Below are positions 33,159-41,928 of a stretch of 64,000 nucleotides of DNA, piece after piece. A program made the position numbers and the translations under genes. This stretch comes from JBCDCB01 sp039182735 (GTDB lineage: Bacteria; Planctomycetota; Phycisphaerae; Phycisphaerales; UBA1924). Location: contig JBCDCB010000009.1 in assembly GCA_039182735.1 (NCBI GenBank), positions 9,037-73,036 on the forward strand, in the 5' to 3' direction. Numbering within the stretch: position 1 is the stretch's first letter; each line of letters starts with the position of its first letter. The notes beneath the pieces were generated by a model. The model did no database searches. It was not told the origin of the DNA and saw only the letters and a list, made by a program, of their open reading frames with translations.

Positions 33159-34301
33159 ATGGCTCAGGTCACGCTCGAATCCGTCCGCAAGGTCTACGGC
33201 AAAGACGTCGTCGCCGTCGAATCCTTCGGCCTCGATATCGCCGACGGAGAGTTCATCGTCCTCGTCGGCCCCTCGGGCTGCGGCAAGTCCACCACCCTCC
33301 GCATGGTCGCGGGCCTCGAAGAGATCACCGGCGGCACCGTCCGCATCGGCGAGCGCGTCGTCAACAACGTCCTGCCCAAGGACCGCGACATCGCCATGGT
33401 CTTCCAGAACTACGCCCTCTACCCGCACATGACCGTCTACAAGAACATGGCCTTCGGCCTCACCCTGCGCAAGATGCCGCGCGAAGAGATCTCAAAGCGT
33501 GTGAACGAAGCCGCCGATCTGCTCGGCATCTCGCACCTGCTCGAACGCAAGCCCAAAGCCCTCTCGGGCGGTCAGCGGCAACGCGTTGCGCTCGGGCGCG
33601 CGATCGTGCGCGAGCCCTCCGTCTTCCTCTTCGATGAACCGCTCTCCAACCTCGACGCCAAGCTCCGCGCCACCACACGCACCGAGATCAAACGCCTGCA
33701 CAAACGCCTCCGCACTACCACCATCTACGTCACCCACGATCAGACCGAAGCGATGACACTCGGCGACCGCATCGTCGTCATGAGCGACGGCAAGGTGCAG
33801 CAGGTCGATACGCCCCTCGGCGTCTACAAGCGACCCGCCAACCGCTTCGTCGGCGCGTTCGTCGGCGCCACGCCCATGAACTTCGTCGAAGGCAAGATCG
33901 AGTCCGCCGACGACGGCCTCTGGTTCACCGCGCCCGCCGCCAACAGCATGCCCGGCGTCCGCATCCGCATGACCGACGACGTCTCTGGACGCCTCGCCGA
34001 ACACACCGGCAAACCCCTCACGCTCGGCTGGCGACCCTCCGCCATGAGCGAGCACGCCGAGGGCAAGTTCGCGATCTTCGGCAACCAGATCACCCTGCGC
34101 ACCGCCGTCGTCGAACCGCTCGGCAAGAACATCGACGTCTCCTGCGAACTGCCCGACGGCTCGCACGTGCTCGCGCGCATCGACGCCCGCGAAGACTTCC
34201 CCGTCGGCGAAGACGTGCCCTTCTATCTTGACATGGACCACGTCCACATTTTCGAGCCGAGCGAGTTCGGGCGCAACCTCTCGCACCCCGCCCGAACGTA
34301 G
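33159..34301 (+). CDS. ABC transporter ATP-binding protein (MalK/UgpC-like)
   Basis: Cytoplasmic ATPase of the importer, 380 residues. Walker A GPSGCGKST, signature LSGGQRQRVALGRA, Walker B VFLFDEPLSNLDAK and the switch His (THDQTEAMTLGDR) are all intact. A C-terminal OB-fold regulatory domain (about 240-375) is present, as in MalK and UgpC. ATG 33159 is chosen because it gives the family N-terminus MAQVTLESVRKVYG; a much longer open frame running through the permease genes in another frame is rejected. The ATPase often serves several importers. Confidence 0.95.
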   Translation: MAQVTLESVRKVYGKDVVAVESFGLDIADGEFIVLVGPSGCGKSTTLRMVAGLEEITGGTVRIGERVVNNVLPKDRDIAMVFQNYALYPHMTVYKNMAFGLTLRKMPREEISKRVNEAADLLGISHLLERKPKALSGGQRQRVALGRAIVREPSVFLFDEPLSNLDAKLRATTRTEIKRLHKRLRTTTIYVTHDQTEAMTLGDRIVVMSDGKVQQVDTPLGVYKRPANRFVGAFVGATPMNFVEGKIESADDGLWFTAPAANSMPGVRIRMTDDVSGRLAEHTGKPLTLGWRPSAMSEHAEGKFAIFGNQITLRTAVVEPLGKNIDVSCELPDGSHVLARIDAREDFPVGEDVPFYLDMDHVHIFEPSEFGRNLSHPART

Positions 34302-34310
34302 ACTCGGCCT

Positions 34311-35186
34311 ATGCCCACGATCACGATCGGCTTCTTGGGTGATGTCGTCGGGCGCCCCGGACGCGCCGCCGCCGTCCACGCCGCGCGCGTGCTCCGCGCG
34401 CCGATCGAACAGGGCGGCTACGCCTGCGACGCGATCATCGCCAACGCCGAGAACGCCGCACACGGACGCGGGCTCCACCTCGACGGCTACCGCGAACTCC
34501 GCGGCGCCGGCCTCGACGCCATCACCCTCGGCGATCACTGGTCCGACAAGCCCATGATCTTCGGGCTGCTCGAGAACCCGAACGAACCGATCAGCATGCC
34601 GGTCAACGCGACGCCGTCCGGGAGCACCGACGTCCCGTCCGCCAAGCCCTTCGTCACCATCGACGTCACGCCGAAAGACGCGCCCACCCAGCACGTCACG
34701 CTCTGCGCTTTCACGGTGCTGTGCCGCTCGTTCATGAACCGCCCGGGCGAGGACCCCTTCGCCGCGATCGACGAGACGATGACCAGGATCATCGGCGCGC
34801 ACCCGAACGCGCTGGTCTTTCTCGAGACGCACGGCGAGGCAACGGCCGAGAAGGCCGGGCTCGCCTGGCACGCCGCGCGCACGCACCCGGGTCGCATCAT
34901 CGCGATCAGCGGAACGCACACGCACGTGCAGACCAACGACGCGCGCCTGCTCGAGCACGCCGGGCACGCCGCCGGGTTTCTTACCGACGCCGGCATGTGC
35001 GGGTCGTGGGACGGCGTCACCGGGTTCACCGTCGAGTCCTCCATCAAGAGCCTCCAGCGCACACAGGGCGCGCGCCTGCAGATCGACGACGACGGCGCGC
35101 CCCGCGCCTGCGGCGTCGTCTTCGAGATCGACACCGCGAGCCGCAGCGCCCTCAGCGCGCGCGCCGTGCAGGTCCCCTGCGAATGA
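34311..35186 (+). CDS. YmdB family metallophosphoesterase
   Basis: A 291-residue cytosolic enzyme; family members hydrolyse 2',3'-cyclic nucleotides and affect biofilm and RNA turnover. The metal-binding motifs are visible in order: GDVVGRPGR, ANAENAAHG, LGDHW, FLETHGEATAEK and SGTHTHVQT, ending with GMCGSWDGVTGF. The family usually has GNH where this has GDH. Starts at ATG 34311 nine bases after the ABC ATPase, and overlaps the next gene (ATGA). Cotranscription with the importer is likely. Confidence 0.9.
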   Translation: MPTITIGFLGDVVGRPGRAAAVHAARVLRAPIEQGGYACDAIIANAENAAHGRGLHLDGYRELRGAGLDAITLGDHWSDKPMIFGLLENPNEPISMPVNATPSGSTDVPSAKPFVTIDVTPKDAPTQHVTLCAFTVLCRSFMNRPGEDPFAAIDETMTRIIGAHPNALVFLETHGEATAEKAGLAWHAARTHPGRIIAISGTHTHVQTNDARLLEHAGHAAGFLTDAGMCGSWDGVTGFTVESSIKSLQRTQGARLQIDDDGAPRACGVVFEIDTASRSALSARAVQVPCE

Positions 35187-35797
35187 CCCACGCGATCTTT
35201 CAGCCCATCACACTCGTCGGCGAACACGTTCGGATCGAGCCCGCGACACTCGATCACGCGAGCGAGATGGCCGGCACGTTCGACGACGACACGTTCCGCT
35301 GGTTCTTTCGGACCGCTATACCGGGCGACGCCGAATCATGCGCCGCCTACCTGCGCGCGCTCATCGATGAAGACAAGACCGTCCCCTTCTCGCTCTTCGA
35401 TGCGCGCACGAACGAGTACATCGGCGGCACGTCGTACTGCGATATCCGCGCCCCGCACCGGGGCGTCGAGGTCGGCTGGACGTGGATCGCCCCGCCCCAT
35501 CGCCGCAAGGTTGTCAACCCGGAGATGAAACTCCTCCTCCTGCGCCACGCCTTCGAGACACCCCTCTTCGCCGGCGGCAGTGCGATCCGCGTCATGCTCA
35601 AAACGCACCATCTCAACGAACGCAGCAGGGGCGCGATCCTCAAACTCGGCGCGAAACAGGAGGGCATCCTCCGCAACCACGTGCTCATGCCCAACGGCAC
35701 GCTTCGCCATTCCGTCGTCTACTCGATCACGCCCGAAGAGTGGCCGGATGTCCGCGCCGGGCTCGAAGCCCGCATCGCGGTTTTCTCGCGGTCGTGA
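35183..35797 (+). CDS. GNAT family N-acetyltransferase (RimJ/RimL-like)
   Basis: A 204-residue protein. The start ATG 35183 overlaps the YmdB-type stop (ATGA). The N-terminal LVGEHVRIEPATLDHASEM and the central VEVGWTWIAPPHRRKVVNPEMKLLLLRHAFE follow the RimJ/RimL pattern, with the acetyl-CoA loop around PPHRRKVVN. The substrate (protein N-terminus or small amine) cannot be told. The upstream 120 codons of the longer frame are antisense/other-frame by-product of the YmdB gene. Confidence 0.85.
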   Translation: MTHAIFQPITLVGEHVRIEPATLDHASEMAGTFDDDTFRWFFRTAIPGDAESCAAYLRALIDEDKTVPFSLFDARTNEYIGGTSYCDIRAPHRGVEVGWTWIAPPHRRKVVNPEMKLLLLRHAFETPLFAGGSAIRVMLKTHHLNERSRGAILKLGAKQEGILRNHVLMPNGTLRHSVVYSITPEEWPDVRAGLEARIAVFSRS

Positions 35798-35873
35798 TCC
35801 CGCATCGGACGGGCTATCCTTGCCACACCGCGCCGGTGACCGGCGCGCACCAACCAACCGCAGGAAGCGCACC

Positions 35874-37064
35874 ATGACCACCACGCTCGATCGCCCCGAA
35901 GCCAAGTCCCTCGCCATCAACGGCGGGACGCCCGTCTCCGATCAGATGATCCAGGTCGTCAGCGTGCGGGTCGAGCAGGAAGACATCGACGCCGCCGTCG
36001 AAGTCATGCAGAGCGGCATGCTCGCCATGGGCAAGCACACCGCCGCCTTCGAAGAGTCCTTCGCCACGAGGAGCGACGCCACGCACGCCTTCGCCTGTGC
36101 CAACGGCACGTGCGCGCTGCAACTCGCGTACGGCGCGCTCATCGAGCCCGGCGACGAAGTCCTCTGCCCCGCGTGGACCTACATCGCCACCGCCTCGATG
36201 CTCGCGGCGCAGAACGCCAGGATCGTCTGGGTCGATGCCGACCCCGAGACCTACTGCATCCACATCAAGGACCTCGAAGCCAAGATCACCCCCAACACCA
36301 AGGCCATCGCCTGCACACATATCTACGGCAACCCCGTGGACATCAACGCGATCGAAGCGCTCGCCAAGAAGCACGGGCTCAAGGTCATCTACGACGCCGC
36401 CCAGGCGCACCTCGCCACGTACGACGGCAAGGGCATCGGCGCTTTCGGTGACGCCGTCACGTACTCCTTCTATCCCACCAAGAACATGACCACGGGCGAA
36501 GGCGGCATGGTCACCGTCAACGACGGCGCGATCGCCGGGCGCATCAAGCAGCTCCGTTCGCACGGCGAGGTGGAGAAGTACGTCCACGCCTCCATCGGGT
36601 TCAACTACCGCATGACCGACATCGAAGGCGCGATCGGCCAACGCCAGCTCGCGCGCCTGCCGGAGGCAACCAGGCAGCGCCGCGCCAACGCCAAGGCGCT
36701 CGACCTGCTCGTCGATCAGATCAACGGGCTGCACGCGCCCACGCCCACCGCGACCGCCGAGCACGCGTATCACCTCTACGCGATCCGCATCGACGAAGAC
36801 GCCTTCATCACGCCCGAGCAGGGCACGATCCGCGACGCGATCACCGCGGCACTCCGTGCCGAGGGCGTCAACTTCGCGATCCATTACCCGATGTCGCTCA
36901 CGCACCAGCCCGTCTTCGACGTGCCGGGTGTGGCGCACCAGCCCGTCTCAGACCGCCTCGCGCGCACGCTCTTCTGCGTGCCCGTGCACCAGAACCTGAG
37001 CCAGGACGACATCACCAAGGTCGGCGAGGCGCTGGCCAAGGTCGCCGCCGCCTACCGCGCCTGA
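35874..37064 (+). CDS. DegT/DnrJ/EryC1 family PLP-dependent aminotransferase
   Basis: A 396-residue sugar aminotransferase-like enzyme. The PLP-binding lysine is K203 in YPTKNMTTGEGG and D174 in IYDAAQAHL contacts the cofactor ring. GNPVDINAI, NYRMTDIEGAIG and HQNLSQDDI are typical of enzymes that make amino sugars for surface glycans. ATG 35874 follows CAGGAAG; upstream frame is not used. It may supply nucleotide amino sugars together with the epimerases, which is inferred from family only. It converges on manA. Confidence 0.9.
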   Translation: MTTTLDRPEAKSLAINGGTPVSDQMIQVVSVRVEQEDIDAAVEVMQSGMLAMGKHTAAFEESFATRSDATHAFACANGTCALQLAYGALIEPGDEVLCPAWTYIATASMLAAQNARIVWVDADPETYCIHIKDLEAKITPNTKAIACTHIYGNPVDINAIEALAKKHGLKVIYDAAQAHLATYDGKGIGAFGDAVTYSFYPTKNMTTGEGGMVTVNDGAIAGRIKQLRSHGEVEKYVHASIGFNYRMTDIEGAIGQRQLARLPEATRQRRANAKALDLLVDQINGLHAPTPTATAEHAYHLYAIRIDEDAFITPEQGTIRDAITAALRAEGVNFAIHYPMSLTHQPVFDVPGVAHQPVSDRLARTLFCVPVHQNLSQDDITKVGEALAKVAAAYRA

Positions 37065-37076
37065 CCGCCCCGTCAA

Positions 37077-38099
37077 TCAGGCGTTCATCGCTTCGGGGAA
37101 GCGCGTCGTCAGCACGGTCGAGTCACGCTCGAAGACCGCCGTCACGTCATCCAGACGAGCGGGGATGAGCGTCGTAGCGCCCGCTTCGAACGGCACGGGC
37201 TCAAAGGATCCGTCCGTCGATTCAAGCCGCCCGCCGCCATCGAGGCACATCCAGACCACCGGCTTGTCCTCGTGCGTGTCGATCACGCGTTCACTGCGCC
37301 CGAGCGCCTTGCCTTCCCAAAGCACATAGTGCTCGGTCTCGACGAGCTTGAACCGGTCGGCACCGTCCGGGATCCGATCGTTGCGGATCGCTTCGAGCCG
37401 CTCGGGCGGGCCGAACTCGATGCACGCCAGCGCCTCGTCCACATGCAGCGTGCGATCCGTTCGCCCCCAGTCGTACACGCGGAACGTCGTGTCGCTCGGC
37501 GTCTGCACCTCCGCCAGCAGCACGCCCGCGCCCAGCGCGTGGCACGTTCCGCTGGGCAGGTGATGGAAGTCCCCCGATCGCGCCTCGACGCTCAGCATCA
37601 GCTCTTCGACTCGGTTCTCGCGGATCGCCTCGGCGAACTCCTCGCGAGTCGTCCCCGCGCGCACGCCCTTGTAGATCTTCGACCCCGGCTGCGCATCGAC
37701 CACGTACCACGACTCGGTCTTCAGGTGCGCGCCCGGGTTGGCCGCGGCGAACTCGGCGCTCGGGTGCACCTGCACCGACAGGTTCTCGCGCGCATCGATG
37801 AACTTCACCAGCAGCGGGAACCCGCCGTCCGCGCTCAGCCGCAGCGATCCCATGAGGTTCGAGCCCATCGCGTTGATGGCGTTGGCGAGCGTGATCCCGC
37901 GCATCGGCCCGTTGGCGATGACCGATCGTGCCTCCCCGCCGCCACCGCCGTCGGCGCTGGTCGCACCGAGGTCGGCGAGCTCCCACGATTCACCGATCTG
38001 CTCGCCGTTCGGGAACTGCTTCCCGAGCGACGTCAGTCGGCGACCGCCCCAGACCTTGGGCTTGAGGATGGACCGGAGCGTCAGCGGATAGGGTTTCAT
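37077..38099 (-). CDS. manA: mannose-6-phosphate isomerase, class I
   Basis: Zinc enzyme interconverting fructose-6-phosphate and mannose-6-phosphate. It is 340 residues. KPKVWGGRRL at the N-terminus, the metal site QVHPSAEFA with its following Glu (KTESWYV), and the FHHLPSGTCHALGAGVLLAEVQ segment match the short bacterial class. Converges with the aminotransferase gene. It is the last gene of a minus-strand series; the FabZ-like gene lies 71 bases upstream. Confidence 0.9.
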   Translation of the reverse strand: MKPYPLTLRSILKPKVWGGRRLTSLGKQFPNGEQIGESWELADLGATSADGGGGGEARSVIANGPMRGITLANAINAMGSNLMGSLRLSADGGFPLLVKFIDARENLSVQVHPSAEFAAANPGAHLKTESWYVVDAQPGSKIYKGVRAGTTREEFAEAIRENRVEELMLSVEARSGDFHHLPSGTCHALGAGVLLAEVQTPSDTTFRVYDWGRTDRTLHVDEALACIEFGPPERLEAIRNDRIPDGADRFKLVETEHYVLWEGKALGRSERVIDTHEDKPVVWMCLDGGGRLESTDGSFEPVPFEAGATTLIPARLDDVTAVFERDSTVLTTRFPEAMNA

Positions 38100-38170
38100 A
38101 TAACGAAAAAATCCCGAGAGGTAGAGCGTTCAACCCGGCGGCGACACCGGGATCGGCGACGGATCACGAG

Positions 38171-38695
38171 TCACGAAGCCGTGCCGGCCGCGTCCGCGGG
38201 CGCATGCTTCGGCACCTTCGGGAACGCGAGCCCGGTGATCGTGCTCTCGAACACGATCGAATCCCCGACAAGCCCCTGCACACGCGTGATGAACCGCTTG
38301 GGCTGGTACTTGATCCCCTCGCACAGCAGCAGCAGCGTGTCGCCCGGCACGACCTGTCCCCGGAAGACCGTCTCTTCGATGCGCGCAAAGCCGGCGAACC
38401 ACGTCGCCTTCGACTTCGCGTAGTACAGGTAGCTCGCGAGCTGTGCGCCCGCCTCCACCATCAGCACGCCGGGCATGATCGGCGACCCGGGGATGTGCCC
38501 GGGCACCCAGAACGCGTCAGCGCGGGCCGAGTGATAGGCGATCGCCCGGTCATAGCTCGGGCGATCGTCCCACAGCACGCCGTCCAGCAGCGCCATTTCC
38601 CCGCGATGGGGGTTGTACGCCTCGACGCCCTGTCGAGAGACCGCGGGCGCGTCGAAGTCGAGATCCGGGATATCGAACAGTGGCGAGGCCGGCAT
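38171..38695 (-). CDS. FabZ-like 3-hydroxyacyl-ACP dehydratase
   Basis: A 174-residue hotdog-fold protein. The catalytic region FWVPGHIPGSPIMPGVLMVEAGAQ contains the His and Glu expected for FabZ/FabA dehydratases. The usual 'DPFF.GHFPG' is altered (ADAFWVPGHIPG), so it may be a divergent family member used in lipid or polyketide pathways rather than the main FabZ. It ends with an Ala/Asp/Pro-rich tail. Starts at ATG 38695, 33 bases after the small gene at 38729. Confidence 0.82.
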   Translation of the reverse strand: MPASPLFDIPDLDFDAPAVSRQGVEAYNPHRGEMALLDGVLWDDRPSYDRAIAYHSARADAFWVPGHIPGSPIMPGVLMVEAGAQLASYLYYAKSKATWFAGFARIEETVFRGQVVPGDTLLLLCEGIKYQPKRFITRVQGLVGDSIVFESTITGLAFPKVPKHAPADAAGTAS

Positions 38696-38728
38696 CAGAC
38701 GCGCAACGTCCCGTTCACGGGCGGCGGG

Positions 38729-38911
38729 TCAGCCGCCACCCTCCTGGTCGCGGAGATCGAGGATCTTCTGACGAACCGCCTGCGCGGCGTTCTTGACCTC
38801 TTGCATCTGCTTGCGCACACGCGTGCCCGCGGCTTTATTGCCGCCGATCGCCTTCTGCAGATCGTCATCCACCTCGGACACAAGACGCTTCAGATCTTCG
38901 AATTCCTGCAC
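38729..38911 (-). CDS. short Hc1 histone H1-like protein
   Basis: A 60-residue helical protein. The string GNKAAGTRVRKQMQEVKN matches the N-terminal helix region of the Hc1 histone H1-like family found in chlamydiae and Bacteroidetes. The Lys-rich tail that makes Hc1 strongly DNA-binding is missing; the protein ends DLRDQEGGG. GTG 38911 follows an excellent AGGAGAGG signal; the longer frame upstream has no start signal. A role in nucleoid structure or another coiled-coil function is possible. Confidence 0.68.
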   Translation of the reverse strand: MQEFEDLKRLVSEVDDDLQKAIGGNKAAGTRVRKQMQEVKNAAQAVRQKILDLRDQEGGG

Positions 38912-39053
38912 GGATCCTCTCCTCGCGGGAACGGGGTTTTTCGGCCTGCCCTGCGGTCCGGCACCGACGCCAACCACAACGGGGACACGATCATCCCATG
39001 CCGACGCCCCTCTTGGCAAGTCCACCCGCCGGCTTACGAAAGAAATCCGAACA

Positions 39054-40202
39054 TCAACGCCCGACGGCGATCACATTCTTCCCGCGCCGCTTGCCTTCCA
39101 GGAGCAGTTCGTCCGCACGCTCCAGCAACGACGTCAGGTCCGCGCCGTCCCACGGGAACGATGCCAAGCCGCCCGAAATCGTCACCGACGCGTCCGTCTC
39201 GTGCTCCAGCGCCGCGAACCGATGGCCCTCGACCGCCTTCTGGAAACGCTGTGCCAGGTCGTAGATCGATGACGGGTGCGTCGTGCCCCGTTCGCGCGGG
39301 CCGGTGGGCTCGTAGAACACCACCGCGAACTCATCCCCGCCCAGCCGGCACACACGATCTTCGGGGCGGATACAGCTCTTGAGCACCGCGACGATCTCGC
39401 GCAGCACCGCATCCCCAACGCCGTGACCGTGCCGGTCGTTGAACGACTTGAACCCGTCGATGTCGAAGAGCATCAGCGTGAGCGAGCGTCGGCTCGCGCG
39501 CGCCTCTTCGATCGCGCGGGACATGAACCGCTCGAAGTACCGCCTATTCCACGCGCCGGTCAGCGGGTCGGTCAGCGACGCCTTCCGCAGCGACGCAACC
39601 GTCGCCGCCAGTTCGAGCCACGCGCCGAGCCACGCGGCAGCCTCGTCAGCACGCGCTTGGTCCGCGTTCTCGACGATCAACCAGCGGACCGGACGCGCGA
39701 CCCCGGGCAAGCGGACGGGCGACGACGTCCCGCCCGGGTCGTCGCTCGCCACGCGCACACGCAGGCCCTGCGCGCGCAGCCGGTCGAGACAGCGCTGCAG
39801 CACATCGCGCCCGTGCAACGCAGTGGTGATCAGCTCGGCATCCCCGCTCGGCGCCCGACCTTCCGAACGCGGCTCAAGCGCGTGCCGACCGTTCTCGCGC
39901 CACGCCGGTTCCCGATCTTCGAGCAGCGCGTCCCGCTCGGCCCCGTCCAGCCACGTGAGCGACGCCTCGGGCGACACCAGCCGCAACGCCGACTCGAACG
40001 CCCCGCGCTGTGACGACGGGACCAGGTCCGGATGCACGCACACGCGCACCGAGCCCTCGGCCTCTTCGAGCGGGAGCGCGACCTCCGCGAGCGCGTCAAA
40101 GGCCGTGTTCGCACGCACGAGCTCGACCGACGGGCGCCCGCGCATCGATGACGCCAACGCGGTGTCGCCGGCCACGACCATGCGCTCGGGCGACCCGCTC
40201 AC
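39054..40202 (-). CDS. diguanylate cyclase (GGDEF) with degenerate receiver-like N-terminus
   Basis: Makes cyclic di-GMP. The catalytic domain (about residues 225-382) starts at LRKASLTDPLTGAWNRRYF, with intact RLGGDEFAVVF and an RxxD inhibitory site (RPED) five residues before GGDEF, so product feedback is likely. The first 110 residues have a receiver-like pattern without an obvious phosphorylatable Asp. GTG 40202 is chosen because it overlaps the preceding gene's stop by four bases (GTGA); the longer frame upstream is antisense. It is cotranscribed with the receiver-like gene and possibly murG. Confidence 0.88.
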   Translation of the reverse strand: MSGSPERMVVAGDTALASSMRGRPSVELVRANTAFDALAEVALPLEEAEGSVRVCVHPDLVPSSQRGAFESALRLVSPEASLTWLDGAERDALLEDREPAWRENGRHALEPRSEGRAPSGDAELITTALHGRDVLQRCLDRLRAQGLRVRVASDDPGGTSSPVRLPGVARPVRWLIVENADQARADEAAAWLGAWLELAATVASLRKASLTDPLTGAWNRRYFERFMSRAIEEARASRRSLTLMLFDIDGFKSFNDRHGHGVGDAVLREIVAVLKSCIRPEDRVCRLGGDEFAVVFYEPTGPRERGTTHPSSIYDLAQRFQKAVEGHRFAALEHETDASVTISGGLASFPWDGADLTSLLERADELLLEGKRRGKNVIAVGR

Positions 40203-40819
40203 GGCGCGACCTCGCTCTCGCCCAGCAGCATCGCGAGCTCCTCTTCGGACAGCACGCCCGGCGCCTCTTCGGGCGACGCCTCGCGCTTCGTGTCGGCGAT
40301 CGGCGCATCGAGGGGATCCGGGCCCGCCGAGATCTCGGTCAGCCGGAGCGTCGGCTTCGACACTCGTGCCGGCGCAGGCTCTGCCGTCGGCTCGCCCGTT
40401 TCGCGCTCGGCGTCCTCCCAGCGCGCGAGCCGGGGCGTCGCGCTCGACGCATACCGCCAGCACACCAGCCCGGGCACAAAGCGGTTCGCCGATGCACGCA
40501 GCTCGGGCCCGTGCGCGATCGCATCGGGTTCGACCGCGAGCAGCACCACGCCCGCGTGCGCGTCGGGTGACGACCGTCGGGACCGTTCGATCACCACAAG
40601 CCGGGCCATCGCCTCATACGCGTCGATCGACTCGTGAACCTCGAAGCCCCGCCGATCGAGTTCCTCACGCAGATCGCGCGGCAAGACCGATTGGCTGCTC
40701 GGCAGCAACGCCACGCAACGGACCCTCGAGCCCGCAACGCCGCCACTTCGCGATTCCCTGCTCTCGGCGTCGTTCACATTCGAAGTGTATCGCGCGCCCG
40801 GCGCGATCCAAGCGATCAA
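40199..40819 (-). CDS. receiver-like protein of unknown function, partner of the GGDEF gene
   Basis: A 206-residue protein from TTG 40819, or 192 from GTG 40777; neither has a strong ribosome site. Residues 30-110 (RVRCVALLPSSQSV, EELDRRGFEVHES, AGVVLLAVEPDAI) have the alternating pattern of a response-regulator receiver, but the usual acceptor Asp is not seen. The remainder is Pro/Ala/Glu-rich and ends in a helix (EEELAMLLGESEV). It lies between murG (TTGA overlap if the earlier start is right) and the cyclase (GTGA overlap). A regulatory partner of the cyclase is inferred. Confidence 0.6.
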   Translation of the reverse strand: MIAWIAPGARYTSNVNDAESRESRSGGVAGSRVRCVALLPSSQSVLPRDLREELDRRGFEVHESIDAYEAMARLVVIERSRRSSPDAHAGVVLLAVEPDAIAHGPELRASANRFVPGLVCWRYASSATPRLARWEDAERETGEPTAEPAPARVSKPTLRLTEISAGPDPLDAPIADTKREASPEEAPGVLSEEELAMLLGESEVAP

Positions 40820-41928
40820 TCCCCGCGCAACACCCGAATCGCGTGTTCCGCCACACGGGCCGCCCCGTCCGGCTCTGTGAGCCGCGTCGCCGACTGCGTC
40901 ATGGCCTCGAGACGCGCCGAATGGCGGAGCAGGTCGAGCAACTCAGCGCCGGCGCGCGCCGCGTTGGCCTCGGCCTCCACGCGATCTTCCGCCACGATCG
41001 CCGAACCCTCGCGCACGAGCGGCTCCGCGTTCAACCGCTGGTGGTCGTCGCGGTGGTGGGGGTACGGCATGAAGAGCGTCGGCACCCGATTCGCCCACGC
41101 CTCCGCCACGCTCCCCGCGCCCGCGCGCGCCACCGCGAGGTCCGCGCTGCCCCATGCGCTGCCAACGTCTTCTATGAACCGCTGCACGAGCGCGGGCACC
41201 TGCGCGTGCTCGTACGCGTCGGTGAGTTCTGCCTGCGCACCTTCGCCGCACTGGTGGAGCACCTGCCACCCGTCGAAGCCACCGTCACGCCGCTCGAGGA
41301 GTCGGATCAGCATGCGATCGATGCTTTGAGCGCCCTGGCTCCCGCCGCTGACAAAGAGCGTGCGCATGCCGGGGCGCAGCCCCATCCGCTCGCGGCAGGC
41401 CTCCACATCTCCGCGCGCGCGGGCAGCGGCGCGCACGATTGGCGTCAGCCGCTCCCACTCGCCGGGCACTCGCGCGCCCTCGGCACTGGTGAACTTGTGC
41501 GCCGCGATCCGCGCAATCCACTGATTCGCACGCCCCGGCGCGGCGTCCAGATTCACAAGCAAGACCGGCACGCCGAGCCCGCGCGCCGCCCCCGCGACCG
41601 GCACGCTGACGAACCCGCCCGTCGCGACCACGACCGTCGGCCCTTCGCGACGCGCATCCTCGATGAGGCCTTTCGCCGTGCGCAGCGCACGCGGGTGGTG
41701 CAGCGCGAGATCGAGCAGCCGCCTCGGGTTGAGCGAGAGGGGGCGCGCCGGGATCGCGCGCCAGGCAACACGCTGCTTCGTCAGGATCGACTCATCGATC
41801 GCGCGCTCCGAGCACACGAACAGCGCGTCCACGTCCCCGTCGATCTCGGCGATCACCTCGCGGATCGCGAGCCCCGGGAAGATGTGCCCGCCCGTGCCGC
41901 CACCGGCAAAGATCACCGTCCCGCTCAT
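40816..41928 (-). CDS. murG: undecaprenyldiphospho-muramoylpentapeptide beta-N-acetylglucosaminyltransferase
   Basis: Adds GlcNAc to lipid I to form lipid II on the inner face of the membrane. It is 370 residues. The GGTGGHIFPG loop (residues 10-19), ATGGFVSVPVAGAA, SGGSQGAQSID and the GAGSVAEA acceptor loop are the MurG signatures. ATG 41928 overlaps the ftsW stop (ATGA), as in many dcw clusters. Only ftsW and murG of that cluster are here; the next genes belong to cyclic-di-GMP signalling. Confidence 0.96.
   Translation of the reverse strand: MSGTVIFAGGGTGGHIFPGLAIREVIAEIDGDVDALFVCSERAIDESILTKQRVAWRAIPARPLSLNPRRLLDLALHHPRALRTAKGLIEDARREGPTVVVATGGFVSVPVAGAARGLGVPVLLVNLDAAPGRANQWIARIAAHKFTSAEGARVPGEWERLTPIVRAAARARGDVEACRERMGLRPGMRTLFVSGGSQGAQSIDRMLIRLLERRDGGFDGWQVLHQCGEGAQAELTDAYEHAQVPALVQRFIEDVGSAWGSADLAVARAGAGSVAEAWANRVPTLFMPYPHHRDDHQRLNAEPLVREGSAIVAEDRVEAEANAARAGAELLDLLRHSARLEAMTQSATRLTEPDGAARVAEHAIRVLRGD

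Noticed and set aside
31356..34301. Open frame suggesting a 981-residue fusion ending in an ABC ATPase
   Set aside because: The first 600 codons are an out-of-frame reading of the two permease genes. The true ATPase start is ATG 33159.
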